The position numbers and the translations under genes were made by a program. Shown here piece after piece: positions 57,152 through 64,000 of a stretch of DNA of 64,000 nt. Below the pieces are notes generated by a model. The model searched no databases. It was given only the letters and a program-made list of their open reading frames with translations, and had not been told where the DNA came from. Source of the stretch: Amorphochlora amoebiformis (Eukaryota; Cercozoa; Chlorarachniophyceae); assembly GCA_054601695.1 (NCBI GenBank), contig BAAHQB010000031.1:1054001-1118000 (forward strand), given 5' to 3'. Each line of letters begins with the position of its first letter. Positions within the stretch are counted from its first letter, which is position 1.

Positions 57152-57190
<39 letters not shown>
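56873..57190 (+). repeat. Tandem duplication of about 155 bp
   Basis: Two copies (from about 56873 and 57034) share TGTATATTTATATTCACACA at the start and TATGCATATTTATACGCATG near the end. The region is intergenic, between the 156-aa gene start (56832) and the next gene's end near 57467. Confidence 0.8.
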
Positions 57191-57200
<10 letters not shown>

Positions 57201-57273
57201 ATATATATATGTAATTATGTAAAAATGTATATATATGTATTGTACATATATATATATATATATACATATATAG

Positions 57274-57344
<71 letters not shown>

Positions 57345-57388
57345 TATATAATGTATATGATATATACAAATATATACATGTACAAATA

Positions 57389-57419
<31 letters not shown>

Positions 57420-57466
57420 CATATATACACACATATATATATATAAATATATTCTATGTTTTGAAA

Positions 57467-60153
<2,687 letters not shown>

Positions 60154-60257
60154 ACTCCGCTGTGAGTGTTGAAATTATTTGAGTTTGTATATGTATATGT
60201 GTTTACCTATACAAATATATAAATATATAAATATATAAATATAATATACATACACAT

Positions 60258-60293
<36 letters not shown>

Positions 60294-60341
60294 TATAATA
60301 CTCTATACACATGTGTAAGTCTTACCCTCCGGGGGGTACGT

Positions 60342-63756
<3,415 letters not shown>

Positions 63757-64000
63757 CTAGTATATGTGGAATATATGTGTATTATATATGTATATATCTA
63801 TACACCTATATATATGTATATTATATATATATATATATATATATGTTTATATTTATGTATGTATACGTATTTATACATATATGTATATATATATATATAT
63901 GTATATAATATTTGTATTTATTATGTTTCCATAAGTGCATAGGGTGGCGACACTATTTGGACTACGTAGTGATGAATATATATACATATATATATATATA

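Overview
This is intron-dense eukaryotic nuclear DNA. Long (TA)n tracts and TTAGGG-type repeats surround many tiny islands of ordinary sequence. Most islands are exons of 20-200 nt with GT-AG (two GC-AG) borders. Splice phases join without a break over long stretches, and this is the main evidence for the gene models. TTAGGG repeats, spliceosomal introns, and kinase, DEAD-box, SAM and NHL domains suggest a protist or alga, but I cannot name the taxon. No bacterial, plasmid or viral genes were seen.

Layout. 1-5313 (-): NHL-repeat beta-propeller gene, cut by the left edge. 5314-8493: poorly resolved spacer with weak candidate exons. 8494-29246 (-): a 25-exon model, 629 codons, with an N-terminal SAM domain and a complete DEAD-box RNA helicase core. 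29247-29848: shared divergent promoter region. 29849-31772 (+): compact 10-exon Ser/Thr kinase, the only confident plus-strand gene and free of TA repeats. 31773-33019: CTAG-rich spacer between convergent genes. 33020-52372 (-): unrecognised 25-exon gene, 564 aa. 52939-56832 (-): unrecognised 5-exon gene, 156 aa, with an IQ-like motif. About 57467-60153 (-): unrecognised small gene. 60342-63756 (-): unrecognised small gene that may continue past the right edge.

Most unusual feature: several introns of minus-strand genes consist largely or wholly of telomeric repeat, always with CCCTAA on the sense strand. The clearest (24783-24906) is 124 nt with 16 perfect units and splits the helicase Walker A motif TGS|GKT. 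Further telomere-like introns lie at 31-294, 50763-51011 and 61011-61433. CCCTAA supplies pyrimidines, CTAAC branch-point-like words and, when ending CCCTAG, a 3' splice site. A conserved element of about 35 nt recurs beside these repeats in three introns. Degenerate copies of exon edges lie within about 0.1-0.4 kb of real exons in at least five genes.

The genes do not form an obvious pathway. All models come from reading splice sites, phase and motifs by eye and need RNA support.
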